Below are positions 29,868-38,700 of a stretch of 64,000 nucleotides of DNA, one piece after another. The position numbers and the translations under genes are program-made. The DNA is from Pseudomonas endophytica (lineage in GTDB: Bacteria > Pseudomonadota > Gammaproteobacteria > Pseudomonadales > Pseudomonadaceae). The notes beneath the pieces are model-generated. The model made no database searches. It saw nothing but the letters and a program-made list of their open reading frames with translations, and was not told the DNA's origin. The DNA is taken from assembly GCF_001411475.1 (NCBI RefSeq), contig NZ_LLWH01000231.1, positions 21,781 through 85,780 on the forward strand, read 5' to 3'. Numbering within the stretch: position 1 is the stretch's first letter; every line of letters starts with the position of its first letter.

Positions 29868-30929
29868 GTGCGCGTTTTGTTGGTGAAAACCTCATCCCTT
29901 GGGGATGTGATTCATGCGCTGCCAGCGTTGACCGATGCGGCACGAGCCATTCCGGGCATCACGTTTGACTGGGTTGTGGAAGAAGGGTTTGCCGAGATCC
30001 CGACGTGGCACCCGGCAGTCGGCAAGGTTATCCCCGTGGCGATTCGCCGTTGGCGCAAAAACATCTGGGAAACCCTCAAAAGCGGCGAGTGGAAGCGGTT
30101 TAAGCAGAGCCTGCGCGCCGAGCAGTACGACTTGGTGATTGACGCCCAAGGGCTGGCTAAAAGCGCTTGGTTGACCCGCTACGTCAAAGCCCCCGTCGCT
30201 GGGCTGGACAAACATTCGGCCCGTGAACCGTTGGCCAGCCGCTTTTATCAGCGTCGTTTGGCTGTGGCCCGTGGCCAGCACGCGGTTGAGCGTGTACGCC
30301 AATTGTTCGCCTTGGCGCTGGGCTACGACCTGCCTAAAGGGCTGGGCGATTATGGCCTTGACGTCGAACGCCTCATTGAATTACCGCGCAACAAGCCTTA
30401 CGTAGTGTTCTTGCACGGCACCACGTGGGACACCAAACATTGGCCTGAAGTGTACTGGCGTGATTTGACCGTGCGCATGGGCCACTTGGGCATTGAAGTC
30501 CGTTTGCCGTGGGGTAATCCGGCTGAAAAAGCCCGTGCTGAGCGCATCGCCAGCGGCCTGCCGAATGCCGTGGTGTTGCCTAAACTGAACCTCGCGGGCG
30601 TGGCTAAAGTGCTGGCCAATGCCAGTGCTTGCGTCGCGGTGGATACCGGGCTTGGGCATTTGGCGGCGGCATTGGATGTGCCGACCATTTCCTTATTCGG
30701 CCCCACCAACCCTGGCCTTACCGGCGCTTACGGCAAGGTGCAGGTTCACTTGGCCAGCGACTTCCCGTGTGCGCCATGCCTGCAAAAGAAATGCACTTAC
30801 CAGCCGACTGCACAGGACCAGCAGCGGTTTGATCTGAAAAACGAGTGGCCGCTGTGTTTCACTCGTCTGAACCCTGAGCGTGTCGCAAGTCGATTAAGCA
30901 CGTTGTTACTGGCTGAGGAACTGCGCTGA
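29868..30929 (+). CDS. waaC: LPS heptosyltransferase I
   Basis: WaaC transfers the first heptose onto Kdo2-lipid A. The 353-residue GT9 enzyme begins MRVLLVKTSSLGDVIHALPAL, the classic WaaC start. It has FLHGTTWDTKHWP around 185 and the C-terminal VAVDTGLGHLAAAL and LFGPTNPGLTG motifs. Translation starts at GTG directly after the waaF stop codon, and its stop overlaps the waaG ATG (TGATG). This indicates translational coupling. Confidence 0.97.
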   Translation: MRVLLVKTSSLGDVIHALPALTDAARAIPGITFDWVVEEGFAEIPTWHPAVGKVIPVAIRRWRKNIWETLKSGEWKRFKQSLRAEQYDLVIDAQGLAKSAWLTRYVKAPVAGLDKHSAREPLASRFYQRRLAVARGQHAVERVRQLFALALGYDLPKGLGDYGLDVERLIELPRNKPYVVFLHGTTWDTKHWPEVYWRDLTVRMGHLGIEVRLPWGNPAEKARAERIASGLPNAVVLPKLNLAGVAKVLANASACVAVDTGLGHLAAALDVPTISLFGPTNPGLTGAYGKVQVHLASDFPCAPCLQKKCTYQPTAQDQQRFDLKNEWPLCFTRLNPERVASRLSTLLLAEELR

Positions 30930-32050
30930 TGCAACTGGCTTTTGTGCTGTACAAATATTTTCCGTTTGGTGGTCTACAACGCGATTTCATGCGAATCGCC
31001 TTAGAGTGCCAGCAGCGCGGGCATCAGATCCGTGTGTACACGATGATCTGGGAAGGTGATATTCCTCCGGGGTTTGAGGTGTTGGTCGCGCCGGTCAAGG
31101 CGTTTCACAACCACACTCGAAATGAAAAAATGCTCGCCTGGATGCAGGACGACTTGGCCAAACGCCCGGTCGATCGCCTGATCGGCTTCAACAAAATGCC
31201 CGGTTTGGACGTGTACTACGCCGCCGACGGCTGTTTTGAAGACAAAGCGCAGAACCTGCGTCATTCGTTTTACCGCTTCTTCAAACGCTACAAACACTTT
31301 GCTGAATACGAGCGAGCGGTGTTCGACAAGCACGCTAAGACTGAAATCCTGATGATTTCGGAAGTCCAGCAGCCGCTGTTTATCAAACACTACGACACGC
31401 CGTTAGAGCGTTTTCATTTGCTGCCGCCGGGTATTGCGCTAGACCGCCGTGCCCCGCCCAACGCGGCAGAGATTCGCGCCGAGTTCCGTCGCGAGTTCGA
31501 TCTGGCGGACGACGACCTGCTGCTCGTGCAGATCGGCTCTGGGTTCAAAACCAAGGGTGTCGACCGCAGCCTCAAAGCGCTGGCCGCCTTAGCGCCGGAG
31601 CTTAAAAAGCGCACCCAGTTATTGGTTATCGGCCAGGACGACCCCAAGGTCTTTCAATTGCAAAGCGCCACGTTGGGGTTGGGCGAGCATGTGCAGTTCC
31701 TCAAAGGGCGCAGCGATATACCGCGCTTCCTGCTGGGCGCTGACGTGCTGATCCATCCGGCCTACAACGAAAACACCGGCACCGTACTGCTTGAAGCGCT
31801 GGTGGCGGGCCTGCCAGTGTTGGTCAGCGCGGTTTGTGGGTATGCCCATTACATCCGCGATGCCGATGCAGGCTTGGTGCTGGATGAGCCGTTTGAACAG
31901 ACACAACTTAATGATTATCTGACCCACATGTTGTCCGACGATGCTGCGCGCACGGCCTGGAGCCAAAATGGCCTGGCCTACGCGCAGACGGCCGACCTCT
32001 ATAGCATGGCGCAGCATGCTGCGGATGTGATTCTGGCGGAGCAACACTGA
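30929..32050 (+). CDS. waaG: LPS core glycosyltransferase WaaG (GT4)
   Basis: WaaG-type enzymes add the first outer-core hexose to heptose II; in Pseudomonas this residue is reported to be galactosamine rather than glucose. The 373 residues start MQLAFVLYKYFPFGGLQRDF. The GT4 donor site appears as IHPAYNENTGTVLLEALVAGLPVL (about 275-300), with the ExxxxxxxE pattern. The gene overlaps waaC by one base at its start (TGATG) and waaP at its end (TGATG). Confidence 0.95.
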   Translation: MQLAFVLYKYFPFGGLQRDFMRIALECQQRGHQIRVYTMIWEGDIPPGFEVLVAPVKAFHNHTRNEKMLAWMQDDLAKRPVDRLIGFNKMPGLDVYYAADGCFEDKAQNLRHSFYRFFKRYKHFAEYERAVFDKHAKTEILMISEVQQPLFIKHYDTPLERFHLLPPGIALDRRAPPNAAEIRAEFRREFDLADDDLLLVQIGSGFKTKGVDRSLKALAALAPELKKRTQLLVIGQDDPKVFQLQSATLGLGEHVQFLKGRSDIPRFLLGADVLIHPAYNENTGTVLLEALVAGLPVLVSAVCGYAHYIRDADAGLVLDEPFEQTQLNDYLTHMLSDDAARTAWSQNGLAYAQTADLYSMAQHAADVILAEQH

Positions 32051-32856
32051 TGAAGCTGATACTTGCCGAACCGTTCAAACGCTTGTGGGATGGGCGCGAT
32101 GCGTTCACCGAAGTCGAGCAACTGAATGGCGAGGTTTACCGCGAGCTGGAAGGCCGTCGCACCTTGCGTACGGAAGTCGATGGCCGTGGTTACTTTGTGA
32201 AAATCCACCGTGGCATTGGCTGGGGCGAGGTGTTCAAAAACCTGTTCACGGCCAAGCTTCCGGTGCTTGGCGCTGGCCAAGAGTGGCAGGCGATCAACCG
32301 CTTGCACCAAGTGGGTGTGCCGACCATGACTGCCGTCGCCTATGGCGAAAAGGGCAGTAACCCGGCGGCGCAGCACTCATTCATCATCACTGAAGAACTG
32401 GCACCGACGGTCAGCCTCGAAGATTTCAGCCTGAACTGGGTCAAGCAGCCGCCGCAGCCCAAGCTCAAGCACGTGCTGATCGCCGAAGTGGCGCGCATGA
32501 CCGGCATGATGCACCGCGCAGGGGTTAACCACCGCGACTGCTACATCTGCCACTTTTTGCTACACACCGACACGCCGGTCACGGCTGATAACGTGCGCTT
32601 GTCGGTCATTGACCTGCACCGTGCCCAGACCCGTGCCGTTATCAGTCGCCGCTGGCGCAACAAAGACTTGGCCGCGTTGTACTTCTCGGCGCTGGACATT
32701 GGCCTGACTCAGCGCGATAAATTGCGCTTCTTACGCGGTTATTTCCAAATGCCGCTGCGTCAAATCCTGCGTGAAGAAGCCCGCCTACTGGCTTGGCTCG
32801 AAGGCAAGGCGCAAAAACTCTACGCGCGCAAAGTGCGCTATGGAGATGCACTGTAA
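32050..32856 (+). CDS. waaP: LPS core heptose(I) kinase WaaP/RfaP
   Basis: WaaP phosphorylates O4 of heptose I. In P. aeruginosa this step is essential for LPS transport. The 268 residues have a eukaryote-like kinase layout: the N-terminal lobe with YFVKIHRGIGWGEVFKNL, the catalytic-loop motif NHRDCYICHFLL (about residue 160), and VIDLHRAQ as the DFG equivalent. The ATG overlaps the waaG stop and its own stop overlaps the next start (TAATG). Confidence 0.95.
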   Translation: MKLILAEPFKRLWDGRDAFTEVEQLNGEVYRELEGRRTLRTEVDGRGYFVKIHRGIGWGEVFKNLFTAKLPVLGAGQEWQAINRLHQVGVPTMTAVAYGEKGSNPAAQHSFIITEELAPTVSLEDFSLNWVKQPPQPKLKHVLIAEVARMTGMMHRAGVNHRDCYICHFLLHTDTPVTADNVRLSVIDLHRAQTRAVISRRWRNKDLAALYFSALDIGLTQRDKLRFLRGYFQMPLRQILREEARLLAWLEGKAQKLYARKVRYGDAL

Positions 32857-33590
32857 TGGCGGGTTGGAATCTGGCACCTGCTTATAGCGCGCTGGCTCAC
32901 GATTTTGGCAGTTTGGAGGCGGTGTTTGCCCTGCAAGGTGAGCACCTGACTCGCGATCCGTTATCGCAAGTGATCCGTGTTGAACGTGACGGCGTTAATT
33001 ACTACGTCAAGCGCTACACCGGCGCGGGTAAAGGTCTGCGTCGCTATCTGGGGCGGCCACGGGTGAAGTCCGAGTGGCAGAACCTCAATCGTTTTGCCAA
33101 ATGGGGCATTCCGACCGCCGAGATAGTGGCTTGGGGCCTAGAGCGCAAAGGGTTTGCCTTCGCCCGTGGCGCAATGATTACTCGCGAACTGCCCAATACC
33201 CGCGATTTGTCAGAGCTGGCGGACAACAACGATCCGCTGCTCAAAGACCGTGCTTGGGTCGATGGCGTGAGCCGCCAATTGGCCCACTACACCAAGACCA
33301 TGCATGACCATCGCTTCACCCACAACGATTTGAAGTGGCGCAACCTGCTGATCGACGATCAGGCGCGGCTGTATTTGATCGACTGCCCCAATGGCGACTT
33401 CTGGCGTGGTTTCTGGCTCAAATACCGCATCACCAAAGATTTAGCGTGCCTCGATAAAGTGGCTAAATATCACCTAACAGCCACCCAGCGTTTGCGTTTT
33501 TATTTGCAATACACCGGGCGCACCACGCTCAACGCGGCGGACAAAGAGCGGGTCCGTCATATCGTGCGTTTCTTTGAGGGCCGCGAATGA
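32856..33590 (+). CDS. WaaP/InaA-family LPS core kinase (WapP-like)
   Basis: The protein has 244 residues from the ATG at 32856; an earlier frame start at 32793 lies inside waaP and is rejected. It has the same kinase fold pattern as WaaP: YYVKRYTGAGKGLRRYLGRP near the glycine/lysine lobe, the catalytic loop FTHNDLKWRNLLID (about residue 155) and LYLIDCPNGDFWRG in place of DFG. By position it matches PA5008 of P. aeruginosa, which I recall as WapP, a core heptose kinase. It is coupled to its neighbours by 1- and 4-bp overlaps. Confidence 0.85.
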   Translation: MAGWNLAPAYSALAHDFGSLEAVFALQGEHLTRDPLSQVIRVERDGVNYYVKRYTGAGKGLRRYLGRPRVKSEWQNLNRFAKWGIPTAEIVAWGLERKGFAFARGAMITRELPNTRDLSELADNNDPLLKDRAWVDGVSRQLAHYTKTMHDHRFTHNDLKWRNLLIDDQARLYLIDCPNGDFWRGFWLKYRITKDLACLDKVAKYHLTATQRLRFYLQYTGRTTLNAADKERVRHIVRFFEGRE

Positions 33591-34339
33591 CTGATTTTTT
33601 AGCAGGGCCGGAGCGGGCGTTACTGGAACGCAACGGGTTGGCAGATTTCGATGCCCTGTGGAACCTGCAACTGGACGCGGTCGACGAGCCCAATACCAGC
33701 CGTGGTGGTTGGAGCACAGTGTTCCGCATGGACCTCGAAGGGCAGGGTTTTTACCTCAAACGCCAGAGCAACTACCTGACCCGTACCTTGCACAGGCCGT
33801 TGGGCGAGCCGAGTTTTGCCCGCGAGTTTCGCAACATTCAGCGTTATCAGCAGTTGGGCATTCCAGCACTGGAAGCAGTTTTTTTTGGTGAGCGAAAAGT
33901 GCCGGGCGAGCGCCGCGCCATCCTGATGACGCGGGCGCTGGACGGTTGGAACGACCTCGACTCGCTGCTCGAACAGTGGCCGCAACTGACCCGTGAGCAG
34001 CAACAAGCGATTTTGCGCACATGCGGTCAGTTAGCGCGTCAGTTGCACGCGGCGCGTCAGGTGCATGGCTGTTTCTACCCCAAACACATCTTTGTACAGG
34101 CCGACGGTGCGGGCTATCGCGCGCAGTTGATCGACCTGGAGAAAACCCGGCCATTATTGCTGGGCCAGCGCGACCGAGTGAAAGACATCGAACCGTTACT
34201 ACGCCGGGCCCAAGTCTGGACCGCAGAGGATGTGCGCACGCTGCTGGCGGCGTACCTCGATCAACCGGCTGACAGTGGCCTAGTCGATGCGTGGTTTGAG
34301 CGTTTGAATGTACGGCGCAGCCACAAGGAGAATCGCTGA
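33587..34339 (+). CDS. InaA/WaaP-like kinase family protein, divergent
   Basis: The 250 residues resemble the lipopolysaccharide kinase/InaA family: FYLKRQSNYLTRTLHRPLGEPSFAREF is the N-lobe pattern. The catalytic loop reads HGCFYPKHIFV instead of HxDxxxxN, and QLIDLEKTRP replaces DFG, so the usual catalytic Asp is missing from the loop. It may be a pseudokinase or use another residue. It corresponds in position to PA5007 of P. aeruginosa. Its start overlaps the previous stop by 4 bp (ATGA) and it shares TGATG with the next gene. Confidence 0.75.
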   Translation: MTDFLAGPERALLERNGLADFDALWNLQLDAVDEPNTSRGGWSTVFRMDLEGQGFYLKRQSNYLTRTLHRPLGEPSFAREFRNIQRYQQLGIPALEAVFFGERKVPGERRAILMTRALDGWNDLDSLLEQWPQLTREQQQAILRTCGQLARQLHAARQVHGCFYPKHIFVQADGAGYRAQLIDLEKTRPLLLGQRDRVKDIEPLLRRAQVWTAEDVRTLLAAYLDQPADSGLVDAWFERLNVRRSHKENR

Positions 34340-35778
34340 TGCGTTTATCCGAATTGCAAACTGCCGGACGCAGCCCGGATTTACCGCTGAGCCTCGAGCT
34401 GTCAGACGCCGCCGGGTCTGCGCAGTTGCAAGTGTTGAGCTTGCTGCGGGTGTTGCCGGGCCAGCGTTATGTGGGCGCGGGCGTGTGGCGCGGGCGCACG
34501 GTGTTGGCCAAATTAATGGTCGGCAGCAAGGCAGCGCGCAACTTTGAGCGGGAGCTGAAGGGCGTACGCCTGCTGGCGGAGCAAGGGTTGACCACGCCGC
34601 AGTTGCTGGTCGATGGTTTGCAAGAAGGCGAGGGCGGCTGGCTGCTGTTTGAGTTCCTCGAACACGCGCAAAGTCTAGGTGACGCGTGGAGTGCTGTTGA
34701 ATCGTTGCCGGTGCTGGCCGACGAGCAGCAAGCGGTCCTGGCCCAAGCGCTGGAGGCCATTGGGCAGATGCACCTCAAGGGCCTTTGGCAAGAAGACCTG
34801 CATCTGGACAATCTGCTGCGCCACAACGGCAAACTGTATGTGATCGACGGTGCGGGGATTTGCGTCGAAGAAGCGGGCAAACCGCTGTCGCGACAAAAAG
34901 TGCTGGAAAACCTTGGGGTGTTCTTCGCTCAGTTGCCGAAAAGCCTTGAGCCGTTTATTGAAGAACTGCTGGTGCATTACTTGCTCAGCAACGGCGAACA
35001 CGCCTTGCCACTGGAGGCGCTGCTCAAACAGGTCGAAAAAGTTCGCGCCTGGCGTCTGAACGACTTCATGAACAAGGTGGGCCGCGACTGCACGTTATTC
35101 AGCGTACAGCGCGGAGCGTTTGCCTTGCGCGCGTTTGCCCGCGAAGAAGAACCGGCCCTGTTGCCGGTGCTGGCCAAGGCCGATGCGTTGCTCGATCAGG
35201 GGCATTTGTACAAAACCGGTGGCGCAGCCAGCGTTGGCAAAGTCGACGTGGCTGGCCGCGCGCTGGTAGTCAAACGCTACAACATCAAAGGCTTTGCGCA
35301 CTGGCTCAAGCGCTTCTGGCGCCCGAGCCGGGCGTGGCACTCATGGCAGGAAGGCAATCGGTTGTTGTTTTTGGGCATTGCCACGCCCAAGCCGCTGGCG
35401 CTACTGGAAACCCGCTTTTTGTGGCTGCGCGCCAAGGCGTATTTGGTGACCGAGTACCTGTCCGGCCCGGACATCATCGAGCGCTTTGCCCCTTATGTAG
35501 AGAGTGGCGATGCGCCCGAAGCCGAGTTGCAGGCGCTGGATCAACTGTTTGCCGACTTAATTCGCGAGCGTATCAGCCATGGCGATCTCAAGGGCTACAA
35601 CGTTTTTTGGGATAACGGACGTTGGGCGCTGATCGACCTAGACTCCATGTGCCAGCACTCCTCGCAAAGCAGCTTCGCCTCGGCATACGCCCGCGACCGT
35701 GCGCGGTTTATGCGCAACTGGCCGCAGGCTACGGCCCTGCATCGCTTGCTGGATCAGCGTCTGCCGACGGTGAGCTAA
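34339..35778 (+). CDS. Large two-lobed LPS core kinase-like protein (PA5006/WapQ-like)
   Basis: The 479 residues carry two kinase-like units. The first (about 30-230) has LKGLWQEDLHLDNLLRH and LYVIDGAGICVEE. The second (about 270-475) has ALVVKRYNIKGFAHWLKRFWRPS, the loop ISHGDLKGYNVFWDN and WALIDLDSMC. Each unit keeps an Asp-x(4)-Asn loop and an IDxxxxC/E replacement for DFG, so both might be active. I recall the P. aeruginosa counterpart as WapQ, which takes part in core phosphorylation. It is the last gene of this operon before the vgrG island, 12 bp from the convergent toxin gene. Confidence 0.8.
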   Translation: MRLSELQTAGRSPDLPLSLELSDAAGSAQLQVLSLLRVLPGQRYVGAGVWRGRTVLAKLMVGSKAARNFERELKGVRLLAEQGLTTPQLLVDGLQEGEGGWLLFEFLEHAQSLGDAWSAVESLPVLADEQQAVLAQALEAIGQMHLKGLWQEDLHLDNLLRHNGKLYVIDGAGICVEEAGKPLSRQKVLENLGVFFAQLPKSLEPFIEELLVHYLLSNGEHALPLEALLKQVEKVRAWRLNDFMNKVGRDCTLFSVQRGAFALRAFAREEEPALLPVLAKADALLDQGHLYKTGGAASVGKVDVAGRALVVKRYNIKGFAHWLKRFWRPSRAWHSWQEGNRLLFLGIATPKPLALLETRFLWLRAKAYLVTEYLSGPDIIERFAPYVESGDAPEAELQALDQLFADLIRERISHGDLKGYNVFWDNGRWALIDLDSMCQHSSQSSFASAYARDRARFMRNWPQATALHRLLDQRLPTVS

Positions 35779-35790
35779 AGGCAGACGCTT

Positions 35791-38700
35791 TTAGTGAGCG
35801 AGCCTCATGTTCAGTGACGTCAGGCGCTCCATCAGCACGGGAATATCATCGAAGCGTTGTTGATGAAGGCCAGGCAGTGAAGGGATGTCCAGATAGATTT
35901 TCGAGCCATCCAGTTGCAACACGGTGTGAACCAGCGTTTGGTCGGGTGCTCGATGGATCAGTGTCGGCCCTTGCGGCAAATAGTTGTCAAACACATACAA
36001 ACCTGGCGTTTTAAGCAGGGTGTTCAGTTGAACCGGTGTGTAGCTTTTTAAAATGTAGCGGCTGGCCGGGACTTCCATCGTCAGGTTCAGGTCGGTACGC
36101 AGCATGTAGTTCTCGGATTTATTGGACGCATTGGCGGTGACGATGCCCTTGTCCCTTGACCATCCACGACCTGTACCGGGTGCCACATCGTCGATGCGCA
36201 CGCCGAGAGCATTTTCTATTTCAGCAATCCCTGGAATGCCTTTAAAGGTATTGGAATGGGTGCTGCCAACCAGTGCGACCCAATTCTGATTGCCGTTTTT
36301 TGTCTGGTTGGCCTGAATAACCCGTGTAGAAAACCAGGAAAACCTCTCCAGTCGTGGTTGTAATCCGTCGACTTGGGCCAGGCCCTTGCTCAAGTAACTG
36401 GCAGCACAGTCAATGGCCTTGATTCTGATACCGCGCTTCTGCGCTTCCAGTACGACGTTACGAAAGGTGTAACTCCCGCCGGGGTAGGTGTTGTGTGAGT
36501 AGTCCAGCTTGTGCAGAAAGTCGTTTAGCGAGTCGGACATTTTCCCGCTGTTGAAGAAGTCATCCAGATCGGCCTGATGAAAGTCGGTTTGCAGGTGTTC
36601 CATGTACAGCGTTTTGACGTGAATTTTGGCCAGTTCTTCCATGTGAATGATCAGAAACTGCTTGCTGCCAATGGCTGAATGCACTTCCCCGATGACCATG
36701 CCTTTGAAGTCCTTGAAGATTTTCTTCAGCATGTCCGGGGGCGTGATGGTGGCCAAGAAGTCAGGCAACGGTGGGCGTGCCATGGGCGTGAATATTTTCA
36801 GGAAGGCTTTGGCCTCTTCGTGCAGCGCGATGCGTTGTGCGTTGAAGGCGGCCAGTTCGACGTTGAATTTAGCTGATGCAGGGGAGACAGTTTCCAAGCC
36901 TCTGTATCGGTTGTTCAGATGGGCAATCGCCTGTTTGTGTTCGTCGCGCAGATCATGCCCGCTAAAAGTCGGGCTGCCAGATGTTTTGGAGGCTGGGAGG
37001 ATGGTTGTGAGTGGCTGCCAGCTGGATTCGCCCCCGGCATTGAATCTTTTTACCTCCCAATACGTATCAGAAAAATGCCGGCGCACGGCATGGTGCGTGT
37101 CGGAGCCCTGCGCCAAACGACCTTGTGTGTTTAAACGCCAATGTCGGCCCGACCAGTCAAAGTGCACTTGGAACGTGCACGAGTCTTGTTGGATGTAGGT
37201 GCGGTGGTTGACGGTAAAAATCCCGTTTTTATCGGCAGCAATGCCGCTCAATGACACATCGGTCACCGCACTGGCTTCGATAAGTGCTTCGATGGCCGTG
37301 GGCTTGCTGCCCCGGTTGACTTGCAGGTCCAGTTCCCAGTCACCGGCGCCAAGGCTGCGCACGGGGTAGCCGTGGTTCGCGTCGGGCTGGCGCTCATCAA
37401 CGATGAGCCAACGGTTGTCCAGCGTGTCGTAATGCGTGCGATAGAGGTGCCCATCCGTACCTTTGACGTATTGCAGCGGTTCGCTGCTGCCCGCCGGGGT
37501 GAATTCATAAATCCCGGCTTGATAGCGCTCGCCGGTTCGCAATGTCATGCCGTTGGTCGTTCTTGAACTCGGCTGTAGATGGGTGAGTGTCAAGGCCGGG
37601 TGCGGTGGCCGTTGACGAATGGACTTGGCGAAAACGGCAGAACCGGCAAAGTCCGACGCACCATCCGTTAGATGGGTGATTGAGCCCATGAAGTGCAACA
37701 GGGCTTCCTGCTGCTCGTCACGTGATAGGGCATCCAGGCCCAAATTGATCGAATACAAAAAGCGCAGAATCGCCACAGGCAACATGATTTTGAACGGGAG
37801 TACGAAGGACACCAGGTCCAGCAAAGTGTCGAGCGTCTCGATCACCGTTGCGACGTTGCTTTCTTGCGTGGTGGTCGATTGTTCATTGGCGTTACGGGTC
37901 GCGAACAGGGCCTCTATTTGATAAGACTGTTCCAGAAAGTGGTCCTTGATACTCAGCAGGTGGCTCAGTTGAGACGCGATAGAACCGGTTTTGAGCAGAG
38001 GGCCGATATAGGATCGGTTGATCTCAGTGACGCGCTGCATGATGTAAGGGTGCAAGGTTGTGTGGGCGAGTGCAGTGCCCAAGGATTCGAGGTCAGTAAA
38101 TTCGCGGAACCAGATGTTGTCGGGTGCTTGCGGGGTGTAGCAGACGCGGGTGGTCGACAATTGCTGGCTGATGACGAATACGCCCGGCAGCGGCCTGTTC
38201 TTGAGCAGCAGTTGTGAAACGTAGATTTTCTTCCCATCAACCAGGCGCTCGTCGCTGTGTACCGGCCGGTCGAGCAGGGCCTTTATCCAGGCGGCGGTAT
38301 GCGGTGTCAGTTGTTTCGATAACGTGCCTTCCACCAGGTCCAAGCGCAGCAGCGCTGTTTTCAATGCCACGTAGCGTTCTTTTCGCCACTGCGCGGCGGG
38401 AGATTCCAGCAAGGTGTGACGCAGATGCGTTTGAAATAAACGCCCGACGTCCAGTTGGCGCACCAATGCTTTGACGTAGGCGGGGGCGAGTGTGGGATGC
38501 GTCTGGTTGTTTTCACCCAACACGCGTGCGGTCAGCGCAAAGGTCAGATCAAGCTTGCCGACATTATCCAGTGCCACGGCGCTCAGACTGCGACGGGTTT
38601 CTCTATATGAAAGGGTGGGCCCTGTGCGGTGCAAGCTATTGGCGGCGGCATAGCCCGAGGTGGCAAAGGGATAAATGACCGGGCCCGTGCTTATGGCCTC

